This document shows, in pieces, positions 1 to 12,344 of a stretch of DNA of 64,000 bases. The DNA lies in the NCBI GenBank assembly GCA_027886175.1, contig JAJNNQ010000009.1, positions 20,371,501-20,435,500 of the forward strand, in the 5' to 3' direction. Under the pieces are notes generated by a model, which saw only the letters and a list, made by a program, of their open reading frames with translations, was not told the DNA's origin and ran no database searches. The DNA comes from Phylloscopus collybita. Its lineage: Eukaryota; Chordata; Aves; Passeriformes; Phylloscopidae. The position numbers were made by a program, and so were the translations under genes. Numbering within the stretch: the stretch's first letter is position 1; every line of letters begins with the position of its first letter.

Positions 1-3000
1 GAGAGTTTGCTACTGCCATCAGAAGATCACTGGACTTCTAATTAATTTTCCTCCGTCTTTTAAAAGTGATGTTTTGCTGCATAAAGACAGTGATAAATTT
101 TAGAGCACAGCTGCTAGGATTTTAGGAAATTACTTTATTGGTAACAACTTGGCAGTGTGAATCCCTGAATCAATAGTAAAGTGACTCATGCGTCTCGACT
201 TTGTCTTTGGAAAGGCAGTGCAGACTATTAATTTCTTGGTGCTGCAGAATGTGAGTGCTCATGCATATGGAAGGGACATTCAGGCGCACATGAGCACACT
301 CTCAATGAAAGCATAAAACCTTAGCCTTACTCAGAACAGAGAAATTTTATTAATTAAATTTAATACAAACATGTTCTTTTAATAGTAAATAATTTGATAA
401 CTTAGTAGGAAGGACTACTCTTTCTGTACCTGAATTCAAAAGGTTGCTTAATGCAGCAACTTTGTGCATTGTTTTGACTTCTGGATGGAGATTCCTGAGA
501 AAAACTTTTAAGCCTTTTTCTGTTTAATAACAGGAATGGAAAGAAGAAAGGCATAATACTTTATATTCTCAGAAAGGATACATTTTAACTTTACCTACAA
601 TGTAAGAAATAATTGTCATTATCTTTTGGGTTTGACTTCAATGGTTTGGGGTTAAAAATGTAATATTTGATTAAACGCATTTTTGTCATTCTTTGACTAC
701 TAAAAGCAGTTGTGTAGCTTCAGACTGGAGATGTAGGCAATTAACATTTAAAACATGAATACATAAATTTTAGCAGTTGTTATACTCATCTACTTACAAT
801 GATATACAGTTTCAATAAATTTAATGAAAATGGGGTTGCTACTGAAATTTTATCATTGAAATTAATGCAATTTCAGGCAGATACATGAAATTCCACTTCC
901 AGATCAAGGTATGTACAAGAAAAGTAATAAATTAGACCATGGGTTCTTAGGTAAGCTATATCATTCAGGTTTTTAGAACTGATTTTTTAAATTGTGATAC
1001 TATGAAAAACGTCCAACTGCTAATTTTAAAGGGACAAAGATCTATCTGTAATTCAATGAAAGAATTCTTTTCAGACTGAAGACCAAGAATAAAGAAATAA
1101 ATTAATCAGTTCTCATTTCTTACATTTTGAATTTTCTCCTGAAAGAATATTTCTAAAAGCTTTTTTATATCTTTTGGGTTCCAACTGAATTTTCTTTGGA
1201 TCGTGAATGTGAAGGTTAATAGAACTTTCATGTTTTGTTAATACTTGCATACTTCCAGTTTGACAAAAGTGAAGAAAATCTTTGCTTAGAATAATCTACA
1301 GACAGCAGCATTTTTCAAACACAATCAAAGTGACAGTGCAAGAAGAAGCAGGGAAAAATTGATTAAGTAAAAAAAAAAAAAAAAAGGTACCTGGTAACTT
1401 CAGCTAGATGATTAATAGTGTATCACAGAACTCAAGCAACAGATGTTTATTAATGACAAGAGGAATGGAAATGCCAAACAGAAAATGAAAGGAATACTAA
1501 CTCTTGAAAGCAGAGCTGTACTAGGAGACAGGGAGGACATAAGGGAGCCCTGCCAGGAGAGGAAGGAAGGTGCTGAAGTAGAGGCATATCCTTCATTACA
1601 AAAGTTAGAGAACATTTGGACTTACTTGGGGTAAGCAGTGATTAATGTTCAGAATAGAAAAAGCAGTTGGAGTAATGTAAGACAGGGAAACCTAGGAGAT
1701 GTGTACTGAAAGAAGTTTGGATTATGAACTATAACAAAAACACATTCAAAGGCAGAAATGCCCTTGGCTGGGTCCTGCATTTCATTCCTCAATCAGTAAG
1801 GCCTAAGGTAATCCACTCAGAGATGCTCTAAGCAGGGTCAAAATGGGCAAAGCCAGAAATAATGAGTCCTTTTTTGGACTGGGAGAGATGCTGTCTCCAC
1901 AGTGTTTTCTACTTCTTAATCCTTCATTGGAAGGAATAAACTAGTTTCTCTAAAAGATATAAATCTATACAGGGGAAGTGCAAAACTCACTCAGGTGGCA
2001 CCCTGTTTCCTGGAAGCACAGGGCAGATCTGCAGGATTCGGAGAAGAAAAATATCTGTGTCCAGGCAACTTTTCTCTCATCCATTCAGTTTCTAAAATCA
2101 CCTTGGATGTGAAAGCTGGAATTAATGCAGGACTTTCTGCCATAGCTTTCCAGACACAGTAGGTATCCAGCACAGTGCTGAGGCTGAACAGACACATCAC
2201 CCAAAGCCCCTAACCTTCAACCCCACCCACCATATTTCAGTGCTCAATATCCTCATATTTGATGGCAAAAGGGTTATAAAAAGGTCTCAGAGACAGGAAG
2301 CAGAATTCATTCTAAATACATTCTAAGACTTCTATCCCTGTCCTGTATAATTTTGTGATTTGTTTAAATCTAAAAATATGCAGGAGACCAGTAAGGACTT
2401 ATGACTCTCCAATTCCAGTTACCTACAAAAGTACTAATAGCTTAGGTAATGAAGTCACCTAACAGACTGTCTCAGCAGAACTGCATGCAGAAATGAGATA
2501 ATTCTCTATTCTTCTGTTTATCAAACCACAAGGCTTGATCAGCTTACTCACCAGAGACACTAAAGTCAAGCAATTTCAGACCTCAATCACCTTAACTGCA
2601 ATTTTCATTGATTTCAGGTATTCTTTTATGTGGCAGAAGTAAAAACAGAAGGCCATTCTTTGAAGTGATGGAAATTATATTAAAGTACCTTTCATGCACA
2701 CAATAATTTTAAACTTCAGATGGTTTGAGTCTTGGTATTTGTAAGCAATTGTTCAATCTTTATTGTTCTTTCATCATAATTGAAATTAATAAGTCATAGT
2801 TATGATTATATATTAATTTTTTAAAAGCTATTAATGATTTCAACTGCTTCAAGAAAAGTAGCAATAGACTGATATTATTCTTTAGCATTTCTTCAGGGAG
2901 TTTTAATCTAAGCAGGTAAGATATACACAGATGAGGGAAGGCCACACAAGAATTTTCAAATATGACAGCATGTACAATATTAATTTCTCAGGTAAAAAGA

Positions 3001-3542
3001 AAATAAAATAAAGTATGAGGGCCAAAAAACCAGGAAATTCATACATGGACTGAAAATCTGTAACAGAGATATCAGAACAACTAATGAGATACAGCTGAAC
3101 TTCTTCTAATAAATTGCAGTATGTGGCTTCACAACCCAATATGAGAGTAAAATCTTGTTTGGGAGCAGACGGAACTGAAAAGTCTTCTTTCAAGAAGGGT
3201 TATTCATAGAATTTTGTCCAATAATCTGTTGAATGATCTGATATAAATTTCTAACACTTAAGATTAAAGTTCAAGGGGATTTACTTTGTATTAGAACATA
3301 AAAGTTTGTTATTGTTCCAAATCCATCCATTAGAATGATGAAATCCCATGTGGTGGAACACTTGGTTTCTCTGACTTTTTCCTCTTTTTAAAATTAAAAA
3401 ATTTTAAATAGCTTTTATTTACTTAGCATCCCAACAGATGAGTTTATCTGAGTAATAGCATGTGAGACCTTGAGCTGAAGGTTTCAGTTTGTTTGACCTC
3501 TCTCATTAGGAAATGTATAACTTGTTTTCTAACTCAGATGTT
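1..3542. other. AT-rich unique non-coding DNA
   Basis: I recognise no gene or transposon here. The sequence is AT-rich, with frequent stops in all frames and no open frame above about 100 codons. The only low-complexity feature is a run of 17 A at 1369-1385. No CR1 3' end, LTR boundary or splice-bounded conserved exon was seen. Confidence 0.6.
1369..1385. repeat. poly(A) tract
   Basis: An uninterrupted run of 17 A. The sequence before it has no recognisable retroposed gene or SINE, so it is probably a simple homopolymer rather than a retroposition tail. Confidence 0.9.
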
Positions 3543-3580
3543 GCTCTGATATATATAATTGTAATTATATATATCAGAGC
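3543..3580. repeat. perfect inverted repeat, 18-bp arms
   Basis: The arm at 3543-3560 (gctctgatatatataatt) is followed by a 2-base spacer (gt) and then its exact reverse complement at 3563-3580. The core is an AT-repeat, but the outer gctctga/tcagagc is not simple sequence. It could extrude as a cruciform or fold as a short RNA hairpin. It is too short for a typical pre-miRNA. It may also be a minimal palindrome made by inverted duplication of an AT microsatellite flank. Confidence 0.95.
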
Positions 3581-4023
3581 TTTGGGGAGCTTTTTAATCC
3601 TGACAGAAGCTAGAGCTGGGTACACTAAAGTTCACTACAGTTACAAATATCAAAGAGGATAAAAAGATCCCTAAAAATTACTAAAATGTTAGCATTTCTT
3701 AGTGTCACCCTCAATATATAAGTCCATAGTAAATTCTCTAAGAGCTAAATCATATCAGCCAAGGTCTACCAGTCTTTTTTTATAATACACTGCCAACTCG
3801 ACATTTACATTTCCAGCAATCTATGTGTATAATATTTTGTGCACTAATGTTAGATCAGTCCTGCAGCCCTTCTGTCATAGATGCTGAAGGAACCCTTGCT
3901 GTGAGGAGACAGTTTTCCTGAGAAAAGCTAATTGCACTAACAGATGCATGGATGCATTCACTGTAGGAGTTCTTTACTGATATTATTTTATAAAAGTGCC
4001 TGCAGCAAGGAAATGGATTTCAT

Positions 4024-4050
4024 TACATACATACATACATACATACATAC
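4024..4050. repeat. (CATA)n microsatellite
   Basis: Between six and seven perfect tandem copies of a four-base unit (acat/cata) run from about 4024 to 4050. This is a simple sequence repeat and likely polymorphic in length. Confidence 0.9.
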
Positions 4051-4744
4051 CTGAAGGCCTCAGGAATAGTAATTCTGTTGTAATCACAAATCAACTACTA
4101 TTCAACTAGTATATAATAAGAAATAAGAATAGTTAGAAATAGTAAGAAAAACTGTGCCAGGTTAATTGTGTTTCTTTCAGGAGATAACTACTGATGATAT
4201 TTTTTTTTCTTGGTGACTGTTTAGTCTAACTGCTGACATTTCAGTGTTCCTGGTACTTCAAACTACAGTTCATATCACTTCCACTGATTAAAAATTCTAT
4301 TCCCCTTGCACTATAGAATAATTTTTTGCAATGATAGTCTTTTCAGGTCTCAAATATAAGCTTGTGTGTGATCCAAGGTCAGCTGAAGCTGACCAAATAT
4401 TTTGATTTCTCAATTGATTTTAGCTTTGATTCCTTGTTTCTCAGCAACTCAGTCCTGCTTTTGTCTAATAAACTTAATCCTACTATAATTTCTCAGTGGC
4501 ATTAGTGCCCAATGGCACACTCAAATATAACAAAGCAGTAGGAACAAATTAAACAACACAGGGCTGAATGGCCCTAGCTAAAACTTAAACTTTATCAATC
4601 TGAAAAATGACATTGGGATTTGTACTTAATGCAATACCATACCCTACAGTACCTGCCTCAAGCATACTTACAGAGTTGTTCTAAATAGAGAAACATTCTA
4701 TTTCACTATAAAGGAACCATGTATCAACACAATAAAAGAGTATG

Positions 4745-4766
4745 ATTTGCAAAGTAGTTTGCAAAT
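4745..4766. promoter_or_regulatory. palindromic POU/octamer-like site
   Basis: Arms atttgcaaa (4745-4753) and tttgcaaat (4758-4766) are exact reverse complements separated by gtag. Each arm is one base from the octamer ATTTGCAT bound by POU-domain factors. Palindromic octamer-like sites can bind POU dimers, but whether this one is used cannot be told from sequence. Confidence 0.25.
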
Positions 4767-6479
4767 TTTCTGGATGGAGAGAATTAGGGTCATGACAGAT
4801 TCTGCTCTTTTTCTTAATGTTTTAATTGTAAAAGTAAATAAATATATCTAACAAGAAAATATAATCATTTGGTTTACATTGTCATTACTCAATTTTTCAA
4901 AGTAAAAGCCAATATTTTTATAAAGAATTTGTAGGAATAGTTTTGCTGGCTTACCACTGCATTTTCCATGGTGCTTTTAATGATTATAAGTCACAATCAC
5001 AATTATAATTACTAATGTATATTAAGATGTAAAGGAATTAAGAGACTGATGGAAATCCAATTACTATTTCTTTGCTCATGGGAGAAAATTTTGTTAAGTT
5101 TCTGTCTGTAGAATCTGTGCCATTATGTAGTCATTTTTATATAAATATAGCCTCCGAGACCCTTCCACTGACTTTTTCTTTGACTAGGAAATAGTCTTAC
5201 TGTGGCATGAAGAAAAGTAGCAGTGTGATACCAGAACTAGCAAATGTCTTCTTAATGAGAAATGTACTACCTGTCAGGTTCACAGTTGCAGAAAAGGAGT
5301 TAGAAAAATTAATTCAGAAGACCACAATGGCCAGAAGAAAAAGAAAGGAAATCTCTTGCTTCATTCAGGAGACTAGGCAGGATCAAATATGAGGTTTGAC
5401 AGGCTGATGCAAATGTGAGTGATTTTATGCAAGCTAATAGAATAACATACTGAAACAGAGTTTGCCTTTAATTAGAGCTGGCAAGCGGGAATGAAAGCCC
5501 ATTAAGCCTGGAAGCTTGTAAGGTTCACAGTGTGTTAGACCATCCCAGAGAGAATTAAATTTTCAAAGACTTTTTACTCTTCTAGGAGTTATCCCACATC
5601 AAGAACAAAATTGTTCAATTATCAACTATTTAGAATATAATTGAAAAATAATTATATATTCACTTTGTATCATGATTGATTAATCCTCTGGAAGAAGAGC
5701 ATAGTTTTTCATTGTCAGTCATTATTCCTGACCATCCACAGGAAAAAAGAGGCTCCCAAAGAACTCTGCTTAAGTTACTCATCAGTAGCCTTCAGGTCTG
5801 AGGGAACAAATAATGAATCAGATCATAGAGGTAATCAGCAACAATTTAGAAAAGAGCAAACTTGCAGAAATGTTATTTCTCAGTGAAACTATACAAAGTG
5901 AATTCCATCTGATAGTCACTCCTGTGAAGATTGAAAATTTGAAAGCAAATCTTAGAAATCTGTGCTTCACTCCTTCATACTAAGTAGTGAAAACGTTAAA
6001 GCCATGAAAAATAGATGGAACAGATATTTTAAGAGCAGATAGCATATCGCTCCACAGATAAGAGGATAGATAGTGTTTCCATTAAGTTTAGCAGTTTGTA
6101 ATTCACAACTGCCAAAGGAAGGAGGAAACAGACAGCCTAGCTAGATTATTTAGCTGTTCAACCCAGAAGGAAGACTATTTTAGCAATCAAACCTCAGTTG
6201 TCCAGCAGAGCCCAGCCCTCCAACAATGCTAGAAACAACATGCAATGTATGTATTTGACAAGAGCACAGATATGTCTAAGCATCCATAGATGACTCATGT
6301 AAATAGTCACAGATTCTGTGTCATGGTATTGGTTTAGAAATGAGCTTGGTTTGCTCCACAAGGAAAACAAACTGAAATCTTAGGAACCACCTCTCTGGCA
6401 GGAGTACTGCTTTTTGTGGTTTTCTGTCAAAAGCAAATTGATTACAGGTGTGGTTTACTGAGGGACTTCTCTGATTCTC

Positions 6480-7136
6480 TGTCCTGGGTTGTGGAGCCGG
6501 GTTTTGTGTATTCTATTTTCATTGTTTGAAGGCCTGACAGCTCATCCCAATAGGCCATTAGCACCTTCCCAGCCTGTACCTTCCGCAGGCAGTTTTGCTG
6601 TCTGCATAAACAGAGACTCACAGACACGAGAGCTGCTAGTTTTTCACCTGATTTCCTGGGAGGAAGACTGGACTTCATCTCACTAACACGAGATTCCACC
6701 TCACCATCCCCGAACCCCCTCCTCATCATCACCAGATCCCCCTCCTCACCACCCCTGGACCTGCTTTTCTACTCTGTTCCTACAGAATCATCTCTACTCC
6801 TACAGAATCACATCTACCACTTCAGAAGGACTCACTTTTGGACTGCTTTCAACACCCTGAATCACAGGGTGTCAGGTTGTGGCTCTGACTCTGTCAGGGT
6901 TTTCCAATATTGTTGTTTATTTGTTTATTTCCTTGTTTAGTTGGGTGGTTTTGTTTCCTATTACATTTGTATTGTTAATATTCCTAGTAAAGAACTGTTA
7001 TTCCTATCCCCAACATCTTTGCCTGAGAGCCCTTGATTGCAAAATTATAATTTGACGGGGTGTGAGGGGTTTGCATTCTCCATTCTAGGGGAACCCCAGT
7101 TTCCCTGGCAGAAACCTGTCTTTCCAAACCAAGACA
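6480..7136 (-). mobile_element. solo LTR of an endogenous retrovirus (passerine type)
   Basis: Read on the minus strand, the element starts TGTCTTGGTTTGGAAAGACA and ends in CCAGGACA, so it carries the TG...CA termini of retroviral LTRs. The 657-bp element is flanked by the same five bases, ttctc, at 6475-6479 and 7137-7141. This is a 5-bp target site duplication that fixes both borders. AATAAA-type signals occur on the minus strand around 6910-6930. The start and the body (AAACAAAACC/AATAAACAA-rich middle, and an ACACCCTG...CAGGGTGT hairpin) resemble an LTR family I know from songbird genomes. No gag, pol or env lies on either side, so it is a solo LTR left by recombination between two LTRs. 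A 5-bp duplication fits ERVL-like or ERV1-like integrases, but the class is not certain. Confidence 0.88.
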
Positions 7137-7419
7137 TTCTCCTTCCTCTCTGATGCCTACCTGATGTCACAGAGATAGCAAACAGACTCCCTCTCTCCCA
7201 CACTCCAAGATTATACTGCAGCCATCCTTACAGCACACACTGGAACTCCTCTCAGTCCATAGACATGGATTGGACAGCTAGAGTGAATAAAGATCTGGAG
7301 TAAAAGCAAGGGAAATTATATCTTCAACTTACAGCCAGAAGAGAGCAACAAGACAAGTGAGTAGGCAGAGGACAAGCTCCATGGGGATTGTGAACAAATC
7401 AGCTGTGGTCAGCGCCAGG

Positions 7420-7440
7420 GATGCTGTCATTGACAGCATC
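7420..7440. repeat. perfect inverted repeat, 10-bp arms
   Basis: Arm gatgctgtca at 7420-7429, one base (t), and the exact complement tgacagcatc at 7431-7440. Unlike most palindromes in this window it is not AT-rich. The one-base loop is too tight for an RNA hairpin, so a dimeric protein site or chance is likelier. Confidence 0.9.
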
Positions 7441-8479
7441 TCTGTCTGCTTCATAGGATTTCAAGCTCCTACTCTTACACTGCCATCTATAGGGAAAGTC
7501 ACTTGAGATGGGAACTATAAGCAAATATCATACACACAAGGTGCTCTGGGCAGTTCTGGAGATGTCAAAATGCCAGTCTGTAGTCACCATTAAACACTTG
7601 CTATCCATGATATAAGTCTGCCCTTGGGCCTGACCAGCCAAGAGCATGGCATAAGGCAGTTGTACTGCAAAAATAGCCACAGTGATTATCTGCCTTTTCT
7701 TGTAACACCTGGAGTCTCGGAAAATACTGGACTGCATTAAAAGTCACTTCAATGCTTATTACCTGTTTTGTGGCAAAGTGTGTTTATTAAGGCCCCCTAA
7801 TCCCTTAATCTCTGAGAATTTATCCTTTTAGGCAAACATTAACATCACTTTCTGAAAATTATGGCAGTCAAAGGGCACATGTGTGTATGCAAATCAGCCA
7901 TGATCTTTCCTTAAGAACAAAAGCAAATTTAATCCCTCTCCATCATCTGTCTGGCTAGACATTTAGATCTAAAGAATGCAACCCCTCAATTTACAGAGAA
8001 TCGAAATTAATAAATAGCTTTGGTTTTAATTTGAGTCAGCTTCCTTATAGGTCCCAGAATGTCTAATTTCGGAGACAGTAATCTATATAAATCTTTGACT
8101 ATGAAATGCTAAATTTTTAGGAAAGAAAAACATGAAGAATTTATTTAAGCCAAGAAATGCTTAAAATACTTTAAATGCATTCTGGTTTAAATATAAATAT
8201 GTTTTAGTCTATCTGGCCTGCCTTGCTTGTATTGAGGTATTATTAAATAGAAATTGTTATGAATTTTACATGTGAAAAATTACAAGCATTTGTGCCTCTA
8301 CCAACAAAGTTGGGGTTTTTTTCGTTTAATAGACTGGGCCATTTAACACAGAGATGGATAGTATTTCTTGTGATTTAACTTGTTAAAAGGGTACAAAACA
8401 TTTATTAAAACATAAAAAAAAATCTTTTTGGCCTGAAGAAATTTAGTAATTCACAGATATGTTCATGGAGAATACAAGC

Positions 8480-8620
8480 TAAGGTTCTAATTAATGAGAT
8501 CCAGAATATTTACGTAAATTAGATCAATCAGAGTCAATTACATGAAGTAGCTAACAGGCAATTTACACGTGAGAAGCTAAATGCATTTTGTTGCCAGAAG
8601 TAGCTCTGGAGTTGGAAAGG
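8480..8620. promoter_or_regulatory. possible conserved non-coding element (enhancer-like)
   Basis: This block has the look of deeply conserved vertebrate non-coding elements. It contains TAATTAATGAG, an AATTACATGAAG stretch, TTTACACGTGAG with an E-box CACGTG, and TAAATGCATTTTGTTGCC, closely packed and without simple repeats. These are candidate homeodomain, bHLH and POU-type sites. The call is inference from motif density only. Confidence 0.25.
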
Positions 8621-9028
8621 GTTGGGACATTGAAAAAAGAAAATTTGGCTTCACCTCTTTCTAAAAGCACTTTAATCTTTTTGTTAGGGTACAATTCATC
8701 TGGTTTTGGGATCCCTAGAAAACCACTATCCCTTAGATACTCCTTAAGAACATTGTGGTGATTGCATCATATTTGCCTGTTTTCAGTGTACCATAAACTG
8801 ATTTGTCTTCAAATGTGTGTGTGAGGTCCTTCATCTTGCTTGCTTTGCCCTGGGTCAGGTGAGATTCTGTAGAAGAGTTTCTCTTCTTGGATGAAACCAT
8901 ATGTCCCGGTTTCAATGAAGAAAGATTGAGGTGGATACTCTAAAGTGAGTTACATCCCCTCAGTTTTAACCAATCCCTTTCCACCAATATGAATACAAGT
9001 AGATATAAGCAAAAAAATAACAATTTAG

Positions 9029-9530
9029 TTATTCAACATGGTGGCCCCCACTGTCAGCTGTGTGTAGGGAGACAAATGGAGCAGGGTGCCATCTCCCTCC
9101 CCCAGGCACAGTGCCCTCCAGGCAACCACATGGTCCGGGAGGCAAAGGGCAAAGATGGTGGAGAGAAAGAACCCTCCTGGGAAGGCAGGAGCTTACGGAG
9201 CCGTTCTTGTGGTGGATGGGAAGTGCCAGAATCTGTGGGGTCAGCGCCGCCACCCACAGCTTCCTCCTGCTGCGCGCCGGCGTCCGCGGGTGTTGGTGCT
9301 GCTGTCCTCAGTGCTGTCTGTGCGTGTGTCAGGAGGAGGAAACCAGCCTTCCCAAGCACCAAAAACCGCTCCAGACCCAGCTCCACATTGCCAAGCCTGC
9401 TCAGGCAACCCTGACTGTTTAAAGGAACTGGTACCTCCTGACCGTGCAATTCCAAAAGCAGAGATAGAACTGATAGAAAAGGCATTTTTCTGTCAAGAAA
9501 GATAGAGCTAACTTTCAAGGCATTCCAGTA
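9029..9530. other. isolated GC/CpG-rich block, open in several frames
   Basis: A roughly 500-bp block stands out from its AT-rich surroundings. CpG is concentrated at about 9195-9290, including a gcgcgccggcgtccgcgg run. All three plus-strand frames stay open for 120-141 codons (8989-9414, 9060-9422, 9086-9505), and one minus frame stays open for 154 codons (9054-9518). This is what few AT-rich stops in GC-rich DNA would give. The frame at 9086-9505 has basic residues then a hydrophobic run (PRVLVLLSSVLSV, about residues 67-79) that could pass for a signal or mitochondrial leader, and ends ...IELIEKAFFCQER. I do not recognise a family in any frame. Options are a retrocopy of a GC-rich first exon, a CpG-island promoter with exon 1 of an unannotated transcript, or an undefined repeat. 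There is no poly(A) tail or target duplication. Confidence 0.4.
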
Positions 9531-12344
9531 AGACCATGCAGAGTTTGTGCAGCTAGGAAAGCCTTGTAAATCTTGACTTTAAAGAAATGGATAAAGAAGT
9601 TTCTGCCCTAAAAAAGACACAGGTGGCAAGTAAAAAGATAAGTTCTCAGTCCTTTTGTGAAGATGGGCCTTTCTCACCTTTTTGTCATGTTACAATCAGT
9701 GAGCGTAACCTTAGGCTCTGATCTAACTGTAATTGGTCCTGCCTTGCAGCAATGACTAGAAAAATTATCCAAACTTCCCTTCCAGCCCAACTTATTCTAC
9801 AGCCCTATGTCCTTTGATGAGAGGGCTTGCATTTTCATTCATAACACGAATGTAACACAACAAATTATAGTGGAAATAAAGAAATAAATAAAACAGCTCT
9901 ATGAATTCAATGTGTGTAAGCTTTTTAAAGGATCTGAAGAACACAGGTTTTGGCCCATGGTAAAGCCTCCCATTTCCTACCACCTGCTACTATCAGTGAG
10001 GATCTCCCAGCACCTGCAAGTATAGGTTACATTCCCCATCACCAAAAGTACAAATAGATTCAATCACCTAAACAGAATAAGGTGGAAAAAAAATCCAACC
10101 TAAACATTTATAACCTGTATTATATTGGTATACTAGAAACTTTTGTGCAAATACTTTCTCTTAAAATCACTGGATCAAAAAAAGAAAGAAGTAATCTGTT
10201 AGACAGATCTACCCAATTAATTTCATTAAAAGTACCTGTGAAATTTTGCATACTGGATATTCACTTCTATTATTAGAAATATAATTGAGACTTTCAGAGC
10301 TCTCTATTTTTAATCTGAAAATCAGCCATGCCCTGAAATCTATTACAGAAAGGTTCCTCAGAAAGCCATTGGGTCAAGAAGAACAGACAAATTAAGAAAA
10401 CTGTTATATAAACTGTCAGTGCAGTGATAGTGTTTTGCCTAGTATCATTTTAACTGACTAAAGATACAGAGATTTTTTTCTTCCACTAGAAGACTACTCT
10501 AACTTGCTGGATCTGACTGTAAGGAATTTTTTCTAGTGCCATGTTAAATTCACAAAATTTCTTCCCATGTAAGAAGTCAAATTAATTAAAATAATCAGGT
10601 AGAGTTATTGGAAGAGGAAGCAGTGAAACATTCTTATTTCTCAAAGTACTTTTGTAGAAATTACAAAGGAAAGCTTGTGAAGCTTTGGCACTGTGCATGT
10701 GCAATAAGCATAGCTTTATTTGATGCTTACATCCTCTACATTTTTTCCCCAGAGCAATATCGCTAGATAGCTCTCAGGAACATCTGGAAGGGATGAGGTA
10801 AGGTAAGGTCCATTTCAAGGACCAATAAATTGCAGAGACAGTCTATGGTCTTGGCAAATGTTCACCAGGAGGAAGATGGGAAATCTCACCGAAATTGCTT
10901 CTACACATAGAAGCAATACCTTACATGGAAAATAAAGCATATAAAATAAGCCCACCACCTCTGGACTATGAGCTACACCCATAAACTCCAGAGACAATGG
11001 CTGTTGAGTAGGTGTTGCCTACCTTCCAAGGTACCTGGTTTCCACATCTGTCTCCAGATCTTTGGCCTAAACACATTGGCTCCCTGTGTTTATGTAGCAA
11101 GGTGTCTCAGAGAGGGAAACATAAGAAGTATGTTCAGCAACAACTTGCCAAGATTCAGACATAGAACATGAAAACAAGCTGAGCAGAATTACTGTATCTG
11201 CTTTATTGTAAAAGTTTCTAACTTAGTGCTTCAGAATAAAAATAAATATAAGTTATTATATTGGGCCCCACTTGTAACACAGAGCCAGGCATTTCTACAG
11301 AGAATTGGTATTTAAAACCCATTTCTCTCCTCAGTTCTTCACTAATCAATGAACCCTGTCCTTGAAACATACACAGTGGACAAGAGAATTCCTCCAACCA
11401 CTCAATAAAGCCAGGTTTTTTTTAAAATTTCCTCATTCTGCTGAAGAGTGGAAATATTTCAAAAGGAAGGCTTGAGAATAGAATATAATCTTAAGTTTCA
11501 CCACTGTCTAGGGAGGTGGAGATGTGGGCTTGAAGCATTCAGAGGTAAACAGTATTCTGCTTATAGCTAAAGGTGTATTTGGAGAGAGAAGATAATAGTC
11601 CACAATCTCCACATTTTTTAAAAAGAAGAGAAATGCCTATGTAGACTTACCAAATTTGCTTGCTTTTCTTAGCTTTTGCACATATCTGAAGGGTGTATAA
11701 ATAGGCAAGAGGCACTGTGTGCCTGGACTGAATGTCAAATGCGTGTGGTGTATCATGAGCTCAAATCAGAGGATGTAGAATAGATATTTTCAGAGCACAT
11801 TTGCTTGTGTGTATTTTTCAAGCAAGAGATTAAGAACTACCTAGTTTTCAGATTCAGATTTGTCTTCTGGAGAGGTAAACAGTATGCAGTCATGCAGTCA
11901 TGTCAAGTCTGACAACATTGTCACAGTATTTGTGTTCCTGACATAGCTGTGCACTGTCTGAGAAGCAAGGTAAACCGCCTGCACAAAAATTCCTTATTCT
12001 GTGCCTACTTGGCCAATGCTGACATACATCAGCTTTAACTTGCAGCTTGCTCATGTCTCTCTCTATGACACAGCATTTTCTGCCTGCATTGTGATGCCTG
12101 AACAGCTTTGTATCTTTGCAGCACACGTGGATAAGGATCTCATGGCTCTTCAGAAACCTGTGTGACCCTCAAGAGCACTATGGTGCTTACATGTTTGCAG
12201 CTATTATCAGGATGTTCAGGCTCTTCACTTGGGACTGAGGGATCTCAGTTCTGTTATTTAACCTTTAGCAATGTCCTTTTAGGGGATCTAGCACTGTGTA
12301 ATACTGAAGCTGAGTAAATGTTAGATACTCTCATTAAATTATAA
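9531..12344. other. AT-rich unique non-coding DNA
   Basis: No gene, transposon or notable repeat recognised. Open frames are short (below 70 codons) and AT-driven. Confidence 0.55.

Larger units (their letters stand above)
3581..6479. other. AT-rich unique non-coding DNA
   Basis: No gene or transposon recognised. The block holds the (CATA)n microsatellite at 4024-4050 and a palindromic octamer-like site at 4745-4766. A moderately GC-richer segment at about 5400-5530 contains homeodomain-core motifs (TTAATTAG and CCATTAAGC) and resembles conserved non-coding elements. The longest open frames are about 60 codons and look like chance. Confidence 0.55.
7137..9028. other. AT-rich non-coding DNA with a possible conserved element
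   Basis: No gene or transposon recognised. A perfect 10+1+10 palindrome lies at 7420-7440. The segment 8480-8620 is dense in homeodomain-type cores and is listed separately. Remaining sequence is ordinary AT-rich DNA. Confidence 0.5.

Noticed and set aside
6442..6732. 96-codon minus frame beginning with several Met and Arg
   Set aside because: It lies across the border of the solo LTR (6480-7136) and matches nothing known.
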